A stretch of 64,000 bases of DNA from Acetobacter nitrogenifigens DSM 23921 = NBRC 105050. Its GTDB lineage: Bacteria; Pseudomonadota; Alphaproteobacteria; Acetobacterales; Acetobacteraceae. Positions within the stretch are counted from its first letter, which is position 1; every line of letters starts with the position of its first letter. The DNA lies in NCBI RefSeq assembly GCF_000429165.1, contig NZ_AUBI01000010.1, positions 62,001 to 126,000 on the forward strand, read 5' to 3'. Below the pieces are notes generated by a model. It did no database searches and had not been told where the DNA came from. It worked only from the letters and a program-made list of their open reading frames with translations. Below are positions 9,339 through 19,200 of this stretch, one piece after another. A program made the translations under genes and the position numbers.

Positions 9339-10161
9339 CGGCGACGCACGCGAAATTCGGCCGTCATGGCATCTCCGGTCATTGAAATACGATCCTGCAA
9401 ACGCAGCAGCCTGCAAATTCGTTTTGAAAAAGCCCGCCACAGGCGGTCAGCCCCATGCACGCCCCGCCCCTCGTCCCCGAAGCCGCGTCGCGCCGGTGTT
9501 GGAAGGCACGCTTGAGGCGCACGTCTGGGCGGCCGCCCAGACGTGCGCCGAACTCTCCTAGTTGTCCCCGATCACATATGGGGCCCCGTGATTCCGGCGG
9601 CAACGTCTCCGGATGGAATGACCTCGGAAAAACCTCGCAGAGGGGACGCCCCCATACGCACATCCGAGCCGGGCAAAAACGCTGCGGCGTCTTCCACGGT
9701 CCAAAAATTCGTCAGGTGAACCGTTAAAACGAAGCCTCCGGACTACCCCCCCGGATTCACACTGTCCACGCCTTGGCGGAACCCTGCTCATCCAGCCCAG
9801 CGGCCCGTAGCGATGTCGATTACTCGCCCCACTTCACGCTCCCGCACGTCTGGCGTAGCCGATACGACTCCATGTTCTTCCTTGAGCCGTTGCTCTCAGG
9901 CCAACAGATCCCGGCCCGCCGCACGCCATCGCGCGTAATGCCGGCGCAGATCCGACGCTGCGTTCCATGCGCTATGAAATCTCCGTCAACCCCGGCGACG
10001 CCGGTAGGAGAAACGCTGGAACCGCGTTATTCGAAAAGACGCCGAATATGAAAGCGGCCTCAATCGCTACCCCCTGACGCGCCGCACGGGACGCGCACAA
10101 CCGCGCCCCGACGCCCACGCGCCAAAACGCCAACCAGACGAACAGGACAGGAGAAGCCCCC
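9339..10161. other. Long intergenic region (823 bases) with a perfect palindrome
   Basis: No ORF on either strand resembles a protein I recognise, and the frames present have poor protein composition. The notable content is the 34-base perfect palindrome at 9516-9549. A GAACAGGACAGGAG-like purine stretch just before 10162 serves as ribosome-binding site for the following gene. The rest may hold promoters for the divergent antiporter and ABM genes, or a decayed gene. Confidence 0.4.
9516..9549. repeat. 34-bp perfect palindrome
   Basis: Bases 9516-9549 read identically on both strands. The half-site is GGCGCACGTCTGGGCGG. As RNA it would form a very stable hairpin with a minimal loop. There is no adjacent T-run. 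It lies about 180 bases upstream of the antiporter start and far from any stop codon, so a simple terminator role is doubtful. Confidence 0.7.
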
Positions 10162-10452
10162 ATGTCGACCATCGACGTCGCAGCCATCGTCAAGGCCAAA
10201 CCGGGCAAGGTGGAAGAAGTCATTGCGGCAATCACGCCGTGCGTCGCTCCGTCCCGTGCGGAGACGGCGAATCACGCTTACACCCCCCACCGCGACATCG
10301 ACGATCCGAATACGATCGTGATCATCGAGCGCTGGGCCAGTCGCGAGGGTTTTAACGCGCATCTGGAAACCGATCACTTCAAAACGATGGCTGGCAAACT
10401 CGGCGACCTGCTGGCCGAACCGATCGCAATCCATCTTCTCCAGCCTCTCTGA
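10162..10452 (+). CDS. Antibiotic biosynthesis monooxygenase (ABM) domain protein
   Basis: A 96-residue single-domain protein of the dimeric alpha-beta barrel ABM family. Visible family features are the starting beta strand (IDVAAIVKAKPGK), the helix VEEVIAAI, a central His-Tyr region, the IIERWASREGF segment and the HLETDHFK helix. Such proteins include quinol monooxygenases and heme-degrading enzymes, but many are uncharacterised. An AGGAG ribosome-binding site precedes the ATG. The stop codon is 4 bases from the next gene, an MFS exporter, so the two form an operon and the protein may modify a compound that the exporter handles. Confidence 0.88.
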   Translation: MSTIDVAAIVKAKPGKVEEVIAAITPCVAPSRAETANHAYTPHRDIDDPNTIVIIERWASREGFNAHLETDHFKTMAGKLGDLLAEPIAIHLLQPL

Positions 10453-10456
10453 TCCG

Positions 10457-11665
10457 ATGAACGCTCCTCCCGGAAACGGACAGGCGACCGGGCAGGAGTT
10501 CGGAACAGACACCCTGGCGCGGCTCAGCGCCGCGCTGTTCCTGTCATACATGGCCGTGGCGCTGTCGCTGCCGGTGATTCCCGTCTTCGTCACGGGATTG
10601 TCGGGCTTCGGCAACATGTTCGCAGGACTCGCCGTCGGGATCGCGTTTCTTTCAACGATCCTGACCCGCAACTACGCAGGTGGCGTCGCCGATCGGCTCG
10701 GCGGCCATGTCTGCAAACGGCGCGGCCTGATTCTCTATATCGTTGCAAGCGCGCTTTGCGCAGCCGCGGCGCTTCCCACGCTGCCTCCCTCCCTCGCCTA
10801 TGCGGTGCTCATCGCCGGGCGCCTGCTACTCGGCCTTGGGGAGAGCCTGACCATCGTCGGAATGCTCGGCTGGGGCATCGGCCTTATGGGCCAGCCGCGT
10901 GCGGGGAAGGTCATGGCGTGGACCGGCGCTGCGATGTACGGCGCCTTCGCCGTAGGCGCGCCAGTCGGCCTCGCCCTGTTTCATCATTTTGGCTTTGGCG
11001 GCGTCATGGCCGTCGGCGCGATGGCCCCCGCACTGGGGCTGCTGCTCGTGCTCGGCGTGGCGCCCGCCCCCATCGCCGCCGGACGGCGCGAGTCATTCTG
11101 GCGCGTGCTCGGACGCATCTCCGGGCAGGGCGCAGCGGTTGGCCTGCAAGGCGTCGGGTTCGCAGGCCTCGGCGCGTTCATGACGCTGTATTTCCTGCAC
11201 CGTCACTGGCCCTATCCCGCATTGGGCCTGAGCCTGTTCGGCGGCGCATTTGTGCTGACCCGCGTGTTCTGCGGCCACCTGCCCGACAGGATCGGCGGCT
11301 ACCGTGTGGCCGTCGCCTCCCTCGCCGTGGAAGCCTGCGGCCAGTGGCTGCTCTGGAGCGCGCCCGATCCGTGGTTCGCATTCGCGGGCGCACTGCTGAC
11401 CGGGGCCGGATGTTCGATGGCCTTCCCGTCTCTGGGTGTCGAGGTCGTGAAGGTGATCCCGCCACAACTGCGTGGAGCGGCGCTCGGCGGCTTCGCCGCG
11501 TTTCAGGATCTCGCCTACGGCGCCACCGGCCCGATCGCCGGTCTTCTTGCCGACCACACGGGATACGGGTCTGTTTTCCTGCTCGGCGCGCTCTGCGCCA
11601 GTGCCGGGAGCGCGCTTACGGTCGTGTTGCTGAGACGCAGCCGGAGCGAGGCGGTAGTGGGCTGA
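10457..11665 (+). CDS. Major facilitator superfamily transporter (YhhS-like)
   Basis: 402 residues with about 12 hydrophobic helices in two halves. The loop after helix 2 has the MFS pattern (GGVADRLGGHVCKRRG), and helix 4-5 carries the GRLLLGLGESL motif typical of the YhhS/YfcJ sugar-efflux-like branch. It should export a small organic compound across the inner membrane. It sits 4 bases after the ABM gene. A paralogue with the same motifs lies at 59391-60599. Substrate unknown. Confidence 0.9.
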   Translation: MNAPPGNGQATGQEFGTDTLARLSAALFLSYMAVALSLPVIPVFVTGLSGFGNMFAGLAVGIAFLSTILTRNYAGGVADRLGGHVCKRRGLILYIVASALCAAAALPTLPPSLAYAVLIAGRLLLGLGESLTIVGMLGWGIGLMGQPRAGKVMAWTGAAMYGAFAVGAPVGLALFHHFGFGGVMAVGAMAPALGLLLVLGVAPAPIAAGRRESFWRVLGRISGQGAAVGLQGVGFAGLGAFMTLYFLHRHWPYPALGLSLFGGAFVLTRVFCGHLPDRIGGYRVAVASLAVEACGQWLLWSAPDPWFAFAGALLTGAGCSMAFPSLGVEVVKVIPPQLRGAALGGFAAFQDLAYGATGPIAGLLADHTGYGSVFLLGALCASAGSALTVVLLRRSRSEAVVG

Positions 11666-11925
11666 GGTCTTTTTCCGTAGGCCCGCTTGCTCCGGCGGGT
11701 ACCACTGTGGGGTTCGCAGATTGGCGCGATCAAATGAAGTTCTATTGTTCTTTAAATTGGGCGATTACGTTGCACGCTGGTGTGGCCGGTTTCGCCCCTC
11801 TTTTCTGACAAAAATAGGTCCAGACCCTCTCTGCATATCCGACCTTTTTATAAAGATGTTATATTTACACCTCAATTAATTGATTTGTCTAAAATTATAA
11901 TTATCATTGCGAGAGAATATTATTG

Positions 11926-12576
11926 TTATTTTTGAATCCTTAATTCTCCAGTTACTTTTGTAATTCTCAGGGCAAGAGCCAATACTAAAATGTATGGGAA
12001 AATAAATATTATTATTTCTTCTGGAAAGCTTCTGTTAAATTCGCTGTGGATGTATCCGTTTTCATTTAATTGTTTTTTGGATATAACCAGTAATTTATTT
12101 ATTTCATTATTTTCCCATTGTGACAATTTTTCTGGAACAGGCTCGCCAGCAACATCTATGATGTCTTTGAAAGTAATTCCTTCCTTATTGGCATTTTCAT
12201 CTTGTCCCTTAAACCACTCACACGCCTCATTTCGCGTTTTGTATCTAGTAATGGCGTCCGGATCTGGAAATTTTGGTTCTACCCATGGGGTATTGCAGAC
12301 GTAATTACGTTGAAAAGAAATTTCTTTCTTTAATAACTCGATGTCTTCTTGGGTTATTGAATTACTGCGACTAATAATATTATCTGCGTAAAGTTGTTTT
12401 TGTGCATAAACAGCCCCAAATAAAGACAAAGAAGAAAATGCAAGCCACCAATAATCAACTTTCTTTAAAAAACGAGCGTTTGGTTTGGCTCTGTATACAT
12501 ATGTATGGAAAATAATTATTAACAGAATAAACATAGCCAATGAAAAAAACATGGTGTGCGTTGGAAAGTCATTCAT
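11926..12576 (-). CDS. AT-rich orphan membrane protein
   Basis: A 216-residue protein I do not recognise. Two hydrophobic helices lie near the N-terminus (about 9-28 and 42-58) and one near the C-terminus (about 188-207). Between them is a hydrophilic domain of about 125 residues rich in Lys, Glu, Asn and Trp, probably exposed on one side of the inner membrane. Codon use is strongly A/T-ending, unlike every neighbour, and the flanking DNA (about 11820-12620) shares this composition. That indicates recent horizontal acquisition. The start is the ATG at 12576, with only a weak ribosome-binding site. It stands alone between two ordinary GC-rich plus-strand genes. Confidence 0.75.
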   Translation of the reverse strand: MNDFPTHTMFFSLAMFILLIIIFHTYVYRAKPNARFLKKVDYWWLAFSSLSLFGAVYAQKQLYADNIISRSNSITQEDIELLKKEISFQRNYVCNTPWVEPKFPDPDAITRYKTRNEACEWFKGQDENANKEGITFKDIIDVAGEPVPEKLSQWENNEINKLLVISKKQLNENGYIHSEFNRSFPEEIIIFIFPYILVLALALRITKVTGELRIQK

Positions 12577-12776
12577 TTTTTTATCCGACCTTAGAAGTGA
12601 AAATATATTCTTCTATGTCTGATGAAATGACAATCTACATATAAAGCAGACCTTCCGTCCTCCCCCCAAGGCGGCCACTCACCATCCTCACGCACGGGGC
12701 GACACCTCCGCCCCTTACCGCGTAAGGTCAGATCATGACCTCTCAAACCCGGCGCCGCCGTGAAGGGAAAAGCCCC

Positions 12777-13988
12777 ATGCCCCGCCAATCCGTCGGTTTC
12801 GGCCGCCGTTCCCTGCTGGCCAAAGCCGCCGCCGCGCCTGCGCTTCCCATCGCCCTCGCTTCTGCGAAAGCGGCTAACGCGGCCTCCGGCGTCAATCCGG
12901 ACGCGCAGGGCGTGGCGGTGGCGCAGGACATGCTGCCAGCGGGGCAGATGGAGGTGATCGCCGCATTGCCCGATCCGGGGCCGTCCGGCATCGCCGTCAC
13001 GCCCGACGGGCGCGTCTTCATCAGCCTGCCGCGTCATGCGCAGGATCATGACCAGCCGACGCTTAACGAACTGCGCGACGGGCGTCTGACGGCGTTTCCC
13101 GATGCCGAGACGACACGCCCGAGCGCCCTGCCGCCCGAAGAAAAACTGATCTCGCTCCATGGCCTGACCATCGACACGCGCGGGCGTCTGTGGGGCATTG
13201 ATGACGGCAAGATCGCGGGCAAGCCTCTACAACCGGACGCTGCGAAAGTGGTCGGCTTCGACCCGGCTTCTGGCCGACGCATCGCCAGTCTCGTCCTCAA
13301 GTCGCCCGCGCTGCTTCCCGACAGCCATATGAACGACCTGCGGGTCGATCTGACGCATGGCGCGCAGGGCGTCGTCTATGTCGCGGACTCGTCGTTCGGA
13401 ACGTCGCCCGCGCTTGTCGTGATCGACATCGCGACGGGGCGACAACGGCGCGTCCTGTCCGGCCACCCCTCGATTGTCGCGGAGAAAGGCTTCGTCGCCG
13501 TACTGGAGGGCAAGCCGCGCCGGTATCAGGCGCAGCATGCGCAGTTTCCGACCGGCGGGGTCGACAGCATTACGCTGAGCACGGACAGCGCGATGCTCTA
13601 CTACTCCCCCCTGACCAGCCGTCGCCTTTACAGGCTGCCGACTGCGCTGCTGTCGAACTTCGACGCGACGGAGGAGCAGCTTGCCGCAGCCGTGGTCGAT
13701 CTGGGCGAGAAGGTGATGACGGACGGTCTGGCCACGGATCCCTGGAACCGCATTTATCTGACCGCCGGAGAGCACGACGCCATCATGCGTCGCAACGTCG
13801 ACGGCTCCATCGACGTGATCGCCCGCGACCGGCGCATTGTCTGGCCAGATGGAATCTTCGCTACGGATCGGCATGTTTACTGCGTTCTGGGGCAGTGGAA
13901 CCGCCTGCCCGCGATGAACGGCGGTCATAACCTGCGCCAGCCGCCCTATCTTATTGTCCGTTGCCCCATTACGCCGCCCGTCGGGTAG
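12777..13988 (+). CDS. Exported Yellow/major royal jelly protein-like beta-propeller protein
   Basis: After the signal region this protein has the pattern of the bacterial MRJP/Yellow family: PSGIAVTPDGRVFISLPRH, LHGLTIDTRGRLWGIDDG, HMNDLRVD, VYVADSS, GGVDSITLSTD, LYRLPTALL, TDGLATDPWNRIY and PDGIFATDRH. These are successive six-bladed propeller repeats. The N-terminus has a twin-arginine-like pattern (GRRSLLAKAAA) followed by a hydrophobic stretch and an Ala-rich cleavage site, so Tat export to the periplasm is likely. I start at the ATG at 12777; an in-frame ATG at 12735 would add 14 basic residues. Bacterial members have no settled function. Confidence 0.82.
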   Translation: MPRQSVGFGRRSLLAKAAAAPALPIALASAKAANAASGVNPDAQGVAVAQDMLPAGQMEVIAALPDPGPSGIAVTPDGRVFISLPRHAQDHDQPTLNELRDGRLTAFPDAETTRPSALPPEEKLISLHGLTIDTRGRLWGIDDGKIAGKPLQPDAAKVVGFDPASGRRIASLVLKSPALLPDSHMNDLRVDLTHGAQGVVYVADSSFGTSPALVVIDIATGRQRRVLSGHPSIVAEKGFVAVLEGKPRRYQAQHAQFPTGGVDSITLSTDSAMLYYSPLTSRRLYRLPTALLSNFDATEEQLAAAVVDLGEKVMTDGLATDPWNRIYLTAGEHDAIMRRNVDGSIDVIARDRRIVWPDGIFATDRHVYCVLGQWNRLPAMNGGHNLRQPPYLIVRCPITPPVG

Positions 13989-13994
13989 TGGATT

Positions 13995-14020
13995 GCATTT
14001 GAGCGACGTCGCTCAAATGC
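13995..14020. repeat. 26-bp perfect palindrome just after a stop codon
   Basis: Bases 13995-14020 are a perfect palindrome with half-site GCATTTGAGCGAC. It begins 7 bases after the stop of the MRJP-like gene. Its position suggests transcript 3'-end formation or protection, although no T-run follows on the plus strand. Confidence 0.65.
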
Positions 14021-14184
14021 GTGGAGCCCGTCACCACGGCGGGCTACGTCGTTTCGACCGAAACCGCGCTCAGTGAAAATGGGCAGACCACACAATAAAT
14101 TCGCAAAACATTGGTCAGAAGAAAGCATTTGTGAAACTTGGAGCACCAACGTCACTCACGAGCATACGACGCTGTCGCGTGCCA

Positions 14185-14481
14185 TTACGAAGAAGCGGCA
14201 ACGACCGGAAACGTTCCCTCCGCCTGACGCGCCTTACGGGCGGGCGTGAATTTCCACCAGTCGAGAGCTTCCCCGGTTTGCGCCTGATGGATTGCTGCGG
14301 CGAACACGTCATGGACGCAGGGGTCGTGCCGTTGCCCGGTCTGGCGGCAGAGCGCGACATATAACGTGTCTGCGTCTTTCGATTTCAGATCGTCGACAGT
14401 CTCGATCCCCAGAACGCGAAAATCGGCAAGAGCGGCCTTGCCGATATTACGAAGCCGTCCGAGCGACTGCGCTTGCTGCAT
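14185..14481 (-). CDS. Helix-hairpin-helix protein, Cdd1/'pathogenicity locus' family
   Basis: A 98-residue protein consisting of a TfoX-C/Cdd1-like helix-hairpin-helix unit. The segment LGRLRNIGKAALADFRVLGI is followed by the VDDLKSKDADTLYVALC helix, a conserved HDPCVHDVF Cys region and a Trp-containing tail (LDWWKFTP). Small Cdd1-family proteins probably bind nucleic acid, but their role is not established. I chose the ATG at 14481 because it has an AAGGGGG ribosome-binding site 7 bases upstream. The longer open frame to 14565 is basic and not family-like. Confidence 0.8.
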   Translation of the reverse strand: MQQAQSLGRLRNIGKAALADFRVLGIETVDDLKSKDADTLYVALCRQTGQRHDPCVHDVFAAAIHQAQTGEALDWWKFTPARKARQAEGTFPVVAASS

Positions 14482-14605
14482 TGAACGCCCCCTTTCAGCC
14501 ACCCGGCGGCTACGCCGTTTTCGGTTCGAATGACGAGTGTTCTCCTGCGCAACGCATGAAAGCAAGTCCGCCCCCGACGTTACTCGTCATCGGGGGCGAC
14601 AACGA

Positions 14606-16126
14606 TCAGAAGAAGCCCAGCTTGCTCTCGCTGTAGCTGACGAGCATGTTCTTCGTCTGCTGGTAATGATCGAGAACCATCTTGTGGGTTTCACGACCGA
14701 TGCCAGATTCCTTGTAGCCGCCGAACGCTGCGTGCGCCGGATAGGCGTGGTAGCAGTTCACCCAGACGCGGCCCGCCTGAATGCCGCGCCCCATGCGGTA
14801 GCAGGTGTTGGCGTTGCGCGACCAAACGCCGGAGCCGAGTCCATAGGGGGTGTCGTTGGCGATGGCCAGCGCCTCGGCCTCATCGCGGAACGTCGTCACG
14901 GCGAGGACAGGTCCGAAGATTTCCTCCTGGAATATCCTCATGCTGTTGTCGCCCGCAAACACGGTCGGCTCGACGTAGAACCCGTCATTGAACGCCTTAC
15001 CCAGATCCGGGCGGGAGCCGCCGGTCAGGAGGCGTGCCCCCTCGCTTTTGCCAACGTCGATGTAGCCAAGGATCTTGTCCTCCTGCATCTTCGAGTTCTG
15101 CGCGCCCATCATCGTCATTGGGTCGAGTGGGTCGCCCTGACGGATCGCCTTCACGCGCTCCAAGGCACGCTCGATGAAGCGGTCGTAAATCGACTCATGC
15201 ACCAGCGCGCGGCTCGGACAGGTGCAGACCTGCCCCTGATTCAGCGCGAACATCGCGAAACCTTCAAGCGCCTTGTCGAGATATCCGTCATCTTCGTTCA
15301 TGACGTCGGCGAAGAAGATATTCGGCGACTTGCCGCCAAGTTCCAGCGTGGCCGGGATCAGATTCTCCGCCGCCGCGTGCGCAACGCCGCGCCCGGTGGC
15401 CGTAGAGCCGGTGAACGCGATCTTGGCGATACGCTTGCTCGAAGACAGCGCCGCGCCGACTTCACGTCCCACACCGTTGACGATGTTGAGCACGCCCGGC
15501 GGAAACAGGTCGCCGATGATTTCCATCAGCACAAGGATGCTCGCAGGCGTCGTCTCGGCCGGTTTCATGACGACGCAGTTTCCGGCGGCGAGAGCCGGCG
15601 CCAGTTTCCATGCGCCCATCAGGATCGGGAAGTTCCACGGAATGATCTGCCCGACCACACCCAATGGCTCGTGGAAATGATACGCGACCGTGGTTTCGTC
15701 GATCTGGCTGATGCCGCCTTCCTGCGCGCGCAGGCATCCGGCGAAATAGCGGAAATGATCGATCGCGAGAGGAATGTCGGCGGCCATCGTCTCGCGAACC
15801 GGCTTGCCGTTGTCCCAGGATTCCGCAACCGCGATGCGTTGCAGTTCGGCCTCCATGCGGTCCGCCGCCTTGAGAAGGATGGTGGAGCGATCCCCATGGG
15901 ACGTACGCGCCCAACCTTCCTTCGCCTTGTGCGCGGCGTCGAGCGCAAGCTCGATGTCCGCCGCGCGAGAATCCGGAACCTCGCACAACACCTGACCGTT
16001 AACAGGCGAGATGTTCTTCATATACTGGCCGCCAACCGGGGCGACCCACTCTCCGCCGATATAATTCTCGTAACGGGACTTGAAGGGCGGTTTGGACAGG
16101 GAGGCCTGCTGCGACATGATGTTCAT
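14606..16126 (-). CDS. NAD(P)+-dependent aldehyde dehydrogenase (AldB/AcoD-like)
   Basis: Oxidises acetaldehyde or a similar aldehyde to the acid in the cytoplasm. The 506 residues show the ALDH landmarks: [22 protein letters not shown], the nucleotide-binding FTGSTATGR, the catalytic Glu in LELGGKSP, the catalytic Cys in [11 protein letters not shown] and EEIFGPVL near the C-terminus. The ending (SESKLGFF) and the Cys-Thr-Cys at the active site match the AldB/AcoD/ExaC subgroup, linked to ethanol or acetoin breakdown, which fits an alcohol-oxidising bacterium. A GAGAG ribosome-binding site lies close to the ATG. Two direct ACTGTAA repeats are upstream. Confidence 0.94.
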   Translation of the reverse strand: MNIMSQQASLSKPPFKSRYENYIGGEWVAPVGGQYMKNISPVNGQVLCEVPDSRAADIELALDAAHKAKEGWARTSHGDRSTILLKAADRMEAELQRIAVAESWDNGKPVRETMAADIPLAIDHFRYFAGCLRAQEGGISQIDETTVAYHFHEPLGVVGQIIPWNFPILMGAWKLAPALAAGNCVVMKPAETTPASILVLMEIIGDLFPPGVLNIVNGVGREVGAALSSSKRIAKIAFTGSTATGRGVAHAAAENLIPATLELGGKSPNIFFADVMNEDDGYLDKALEGFAMFALNQGQVCTCPSRALVHESIYDRFIERALERVKAIRQGDPLDPMTMMGAQNSKMQEDKILGYIDVGKSEGARLLTGGSRPDLGKAFNDGFYVEPTVFAGDNSMRIFQEEIFGPVLAVTTFRDEAEALAIANDTPYGLGSGVWSRNANTCYRMGRGIQAGRVWVNCYHAYPAHAAFGGYKESGIGRETHKMVLDHYQQTKNMLVSYSESKLGFF

Positions 16127-16204
16127 GAACGGTCTCTCTTTTATATTTATGTGTCTTCGAGGTCCCCGGCGACATGTGCAGTCAGCCCCCGGCAGAGGAC
16201 TGGC

Positions 16205-16228
16205 ACTGTAAAAAATGAAATACTGTAA
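16205..16228. promoter_or_regulatory. Direct repeat ACTGTAA x2 upstream of aldehyde dehydrogenase
   Basis: ACTGTAA occurs at 16205-16211 and again at 16222-16228, 17 bases apart start to start, in an A-rich stretch 79-102 bases upstream of the minus-strand aldehyde dehydrogenase start. The spacing and position suit an activator site or promoter element. This is inference from pattern only. Confidence 0.3.
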
Positions 16229-16284
16229 TGCACGTCACGTTCTGGCGCCTCACGCAAACATGTGCGTCGCGCGAGAATGGCGAT

Positions 16285-19200
16285 CTATCGCAGAGCCTCA
16301 GCGATGAGCCGGAAGGCGTCGCCCTCCACAAAATCGGCGCCTGCGAAAACCACGGTCACGCCGGCATCCGCCGCCAGCATTTGCAGCCCTGCCACGTCGG
16401 CCGCCCCAGACGCCAGAACAAGATCGACCCCAGCCAGCGCGCTCTCGGTCGCATCGGTCTTCTCGCCGTTCCAGAACAGCACGACAGGAGCGCCGCTTGC
16501 GTTTCGCAGCGTCGCAAGGACGTCCACCGCAGCCGCTTCCGGCCCGACCAGTATAGCCGACACGTCCCGTCCCCGACGCTCCAGCCAGTCGTCCAGACGT
16601 TCCCCGCCGTCAGCGCGCGGCATGCGGCCATGCGCCGTATCGTCAACATAAAACACATACCCGCGCCCCGCCTCACCTGCGAGACTTCGGCCCAAAGTCG
16701 AACCCGCCCTGTCGATCACCACAGCCATGAACGCAGGCTCCGTCACCACACTTCGCGCCATTGAAGCAGTCGCCCCGGCGCCAAGCCCGGATTCGTCTAT
16801 CGGCTGAGGAACATCGCTGAGCAGAGAGCGGCGAACATGTCGGATCGCCTCAACATCGCGGCGCTGCAGGGCATGTCCCCCGGATTTTCGCATATGCGAC
16901 GACAGGGCGTCCCCCCACTCAGCCAGCGAACGCCCGGCGAGGTCGCCGACATGATCGAGCGCCGCGTCGAGACATGCGTCCACTCCGCCGCCAGTCGTCG
17001 CGATGGAGCAACGCACGACGAAGCATCCGCCCTCAAGCGAAGCGGCCTTGACGGTTCTCCCGTGTTGTCTGGAGCCCTCCGCACCCGACAAAGCCGCATC
17101 CGAAATCGTCGCTCCCGCCGCCTCGACAATCCCGGGGGCGACCAGCACGACCCGCTCGTCCTGCGCAAATGACGCCGCTATAGCGTCGAGCGCCCCCGCA
17201 GCGAGCCAAAAGCTGCTTTCCATCACAACCGCCAGATCGCCCAAGGCCCGCAGCAGCCCGAGCCTGACCGTGGGGGCCACACGAACCGGCAGGGCAGCCA
17301 GCAGCGTCTTCACGATGGCGTCCTCCACGCCGACCAATATGACGTCGACATTCGCCTGAGTCGTCAGCGCGTAGATGCAGCGCCATAGCGCGTAAGGCGA
17401 GGAATTACCGACGATCACAGCGGAATACGGCGCGACCGCAGCTCCAAAACCCTGAACGGGAGCAGGCGGCAGCGCCGGGTCGTCCTCCCCGACGCCTCGC
17501 GTATCTCGCGTAGACAGGAGATATCCGGTTAATGCGCCGACTTCAGTGAATTCCGGATGTTCAGCCAGGTACGCGCGGGGATCGAACAGCGGATGCGGCG
17601 CCAGTCCGAGACTCTCTCCAACTGTGACATAGTGAACGAGCGGATTGATCTCGAGCGCCGCTGCAGCAAGATATTCAGCGCGATACCAGCCGGGAAGGAA
17701 ACCGGGATTCGGTCGCGCGCCGCCATTTCTGTCGAGAAAATCCTCCAGCAGAGTCGAACCACGCAAGGGGCCGGGCAGCCCTCCCTCGCAATACAACGCC
17801 CCCTCAAACAAAGGATGCGGGTCTGACGCAGCATAGGGCGCAGCGCGCAAATAATGCGCCAGCGGGTTGCCCTGAACACCGTATCCAGCCTCGCCGACGA
17901 GATTTTCAGACGGGGAACGACTGAGAACGCCTGCCAGATAATAAACCGAGTCGAACAGTGGGTGCGGATCGATCCCCAGTTCACAACCCACACGGCAATA
18001 ATGTTCGACGAGGTTCGTCTCAGACGTTAGTTCGGCTCGATCAGGCCGCGCGTCGCATTGGGCGCGATACCACTCCGCGTCGAACAACGACGATCCGGAA
18101 ATCAGCGCCATATCGTCATCGAAGGCGCTCCTGGGCGTGAGGGCGCATGATGCGCGCGGCAGAGTCTCCGACGCCGATTCCGCTGCGGCCTCATGCAAGG
18201 CATGCTGCCGCCGTTCTACATCCTGACCGGATTCACATTCGCTGTGGGAAGATACAGGCGTTCCGGCTTCCGGACCGGAAGCATCCAAGACGGGCGCCTC
18301 ATCAACCACCCCCTCGGGCGAGAGGGACGAACCAGCAACCAGAGTGGAAGACCACGGCTCCTGACCAGACGACTGGGCCTGCATCCGGTCTGAAGATACT
18401 GGAGTCCGACGGCGCAGTATGCTTCCCAAAGCAGGAACCCGCCGCAATAATCTCGCCAGCGCGCTGGAAGTCTCGAGGGATGGAGCCGCGTTCGCCTCGT
18501 AGTCCGCGCCTGTGTCATCGCAATCCGGCACGACATCATACGAAACTGCAGCAACTGCGGCCTCATCGCCACTGCCGGGCAGACGTTCACGCGCAACCAC
18601 CACGCCATGCTGAACCGCGCCGCCATTCTCCGCCGCTTCGTCCGTCGGACCTGCACGCCCCTGCGAACTCACATCGCCAGAGCCCCTTGCACCGTGAGAT
18701 GCGTCTCCGCGACCGGGCTCCGCCGCATCACGGCGCCCAATTACGTCATTGGGCGCGTCAGCATCAACGGACATGCCGACATCGCCATGCCCCGCCACCT
18801 CGGAAGAGGGATGCGCGCCGCCACACACAACTTCATCGCACGCGCTTGAACAGTCGCCGCCGCCAGCCTGATCACCCGGACGTTCGCCGCCTAACGTCAC
18901 TCCGTTGCGGCGCATCCGTGTGTCGTTATCCTGATCTGCGTCGTCACCTGCATCCGCAGCGTCCTGCTTCGTCGCGCCGTTTTGCTGCGCTTCCCCTCCG
19001 GGCGTCGCCGTGCTCTCCCCCGCAGGAGCGCCGGAAGCCGCGTGACCGCTACCCGCAGCGACTCCAGCTTGCCGGAAAGAGGCGATATCCTCGTTCGCGC
19101 GGCGCAGTTGGGCCTCAAGCCGCACGACCAGAGCGGTCAGTCCACGAACGTGACTATCCTGTGCATGAACGCGTTCGATTAGCTCAACGAAACGCCGCTC

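Noticed and set aside
9558-10051. Small open frames in the 9.3-10.2 kb gap
   Set aside because: Short, overlapping on both strands, low-quality composition, no start signals; no transposase or toxin motifs.
14537-16228. 563-residue plus-strand open frame opposite aldehyde dehydrogenase
   Set aside because: Arg-rich antisense shadow of a clear ALDH.
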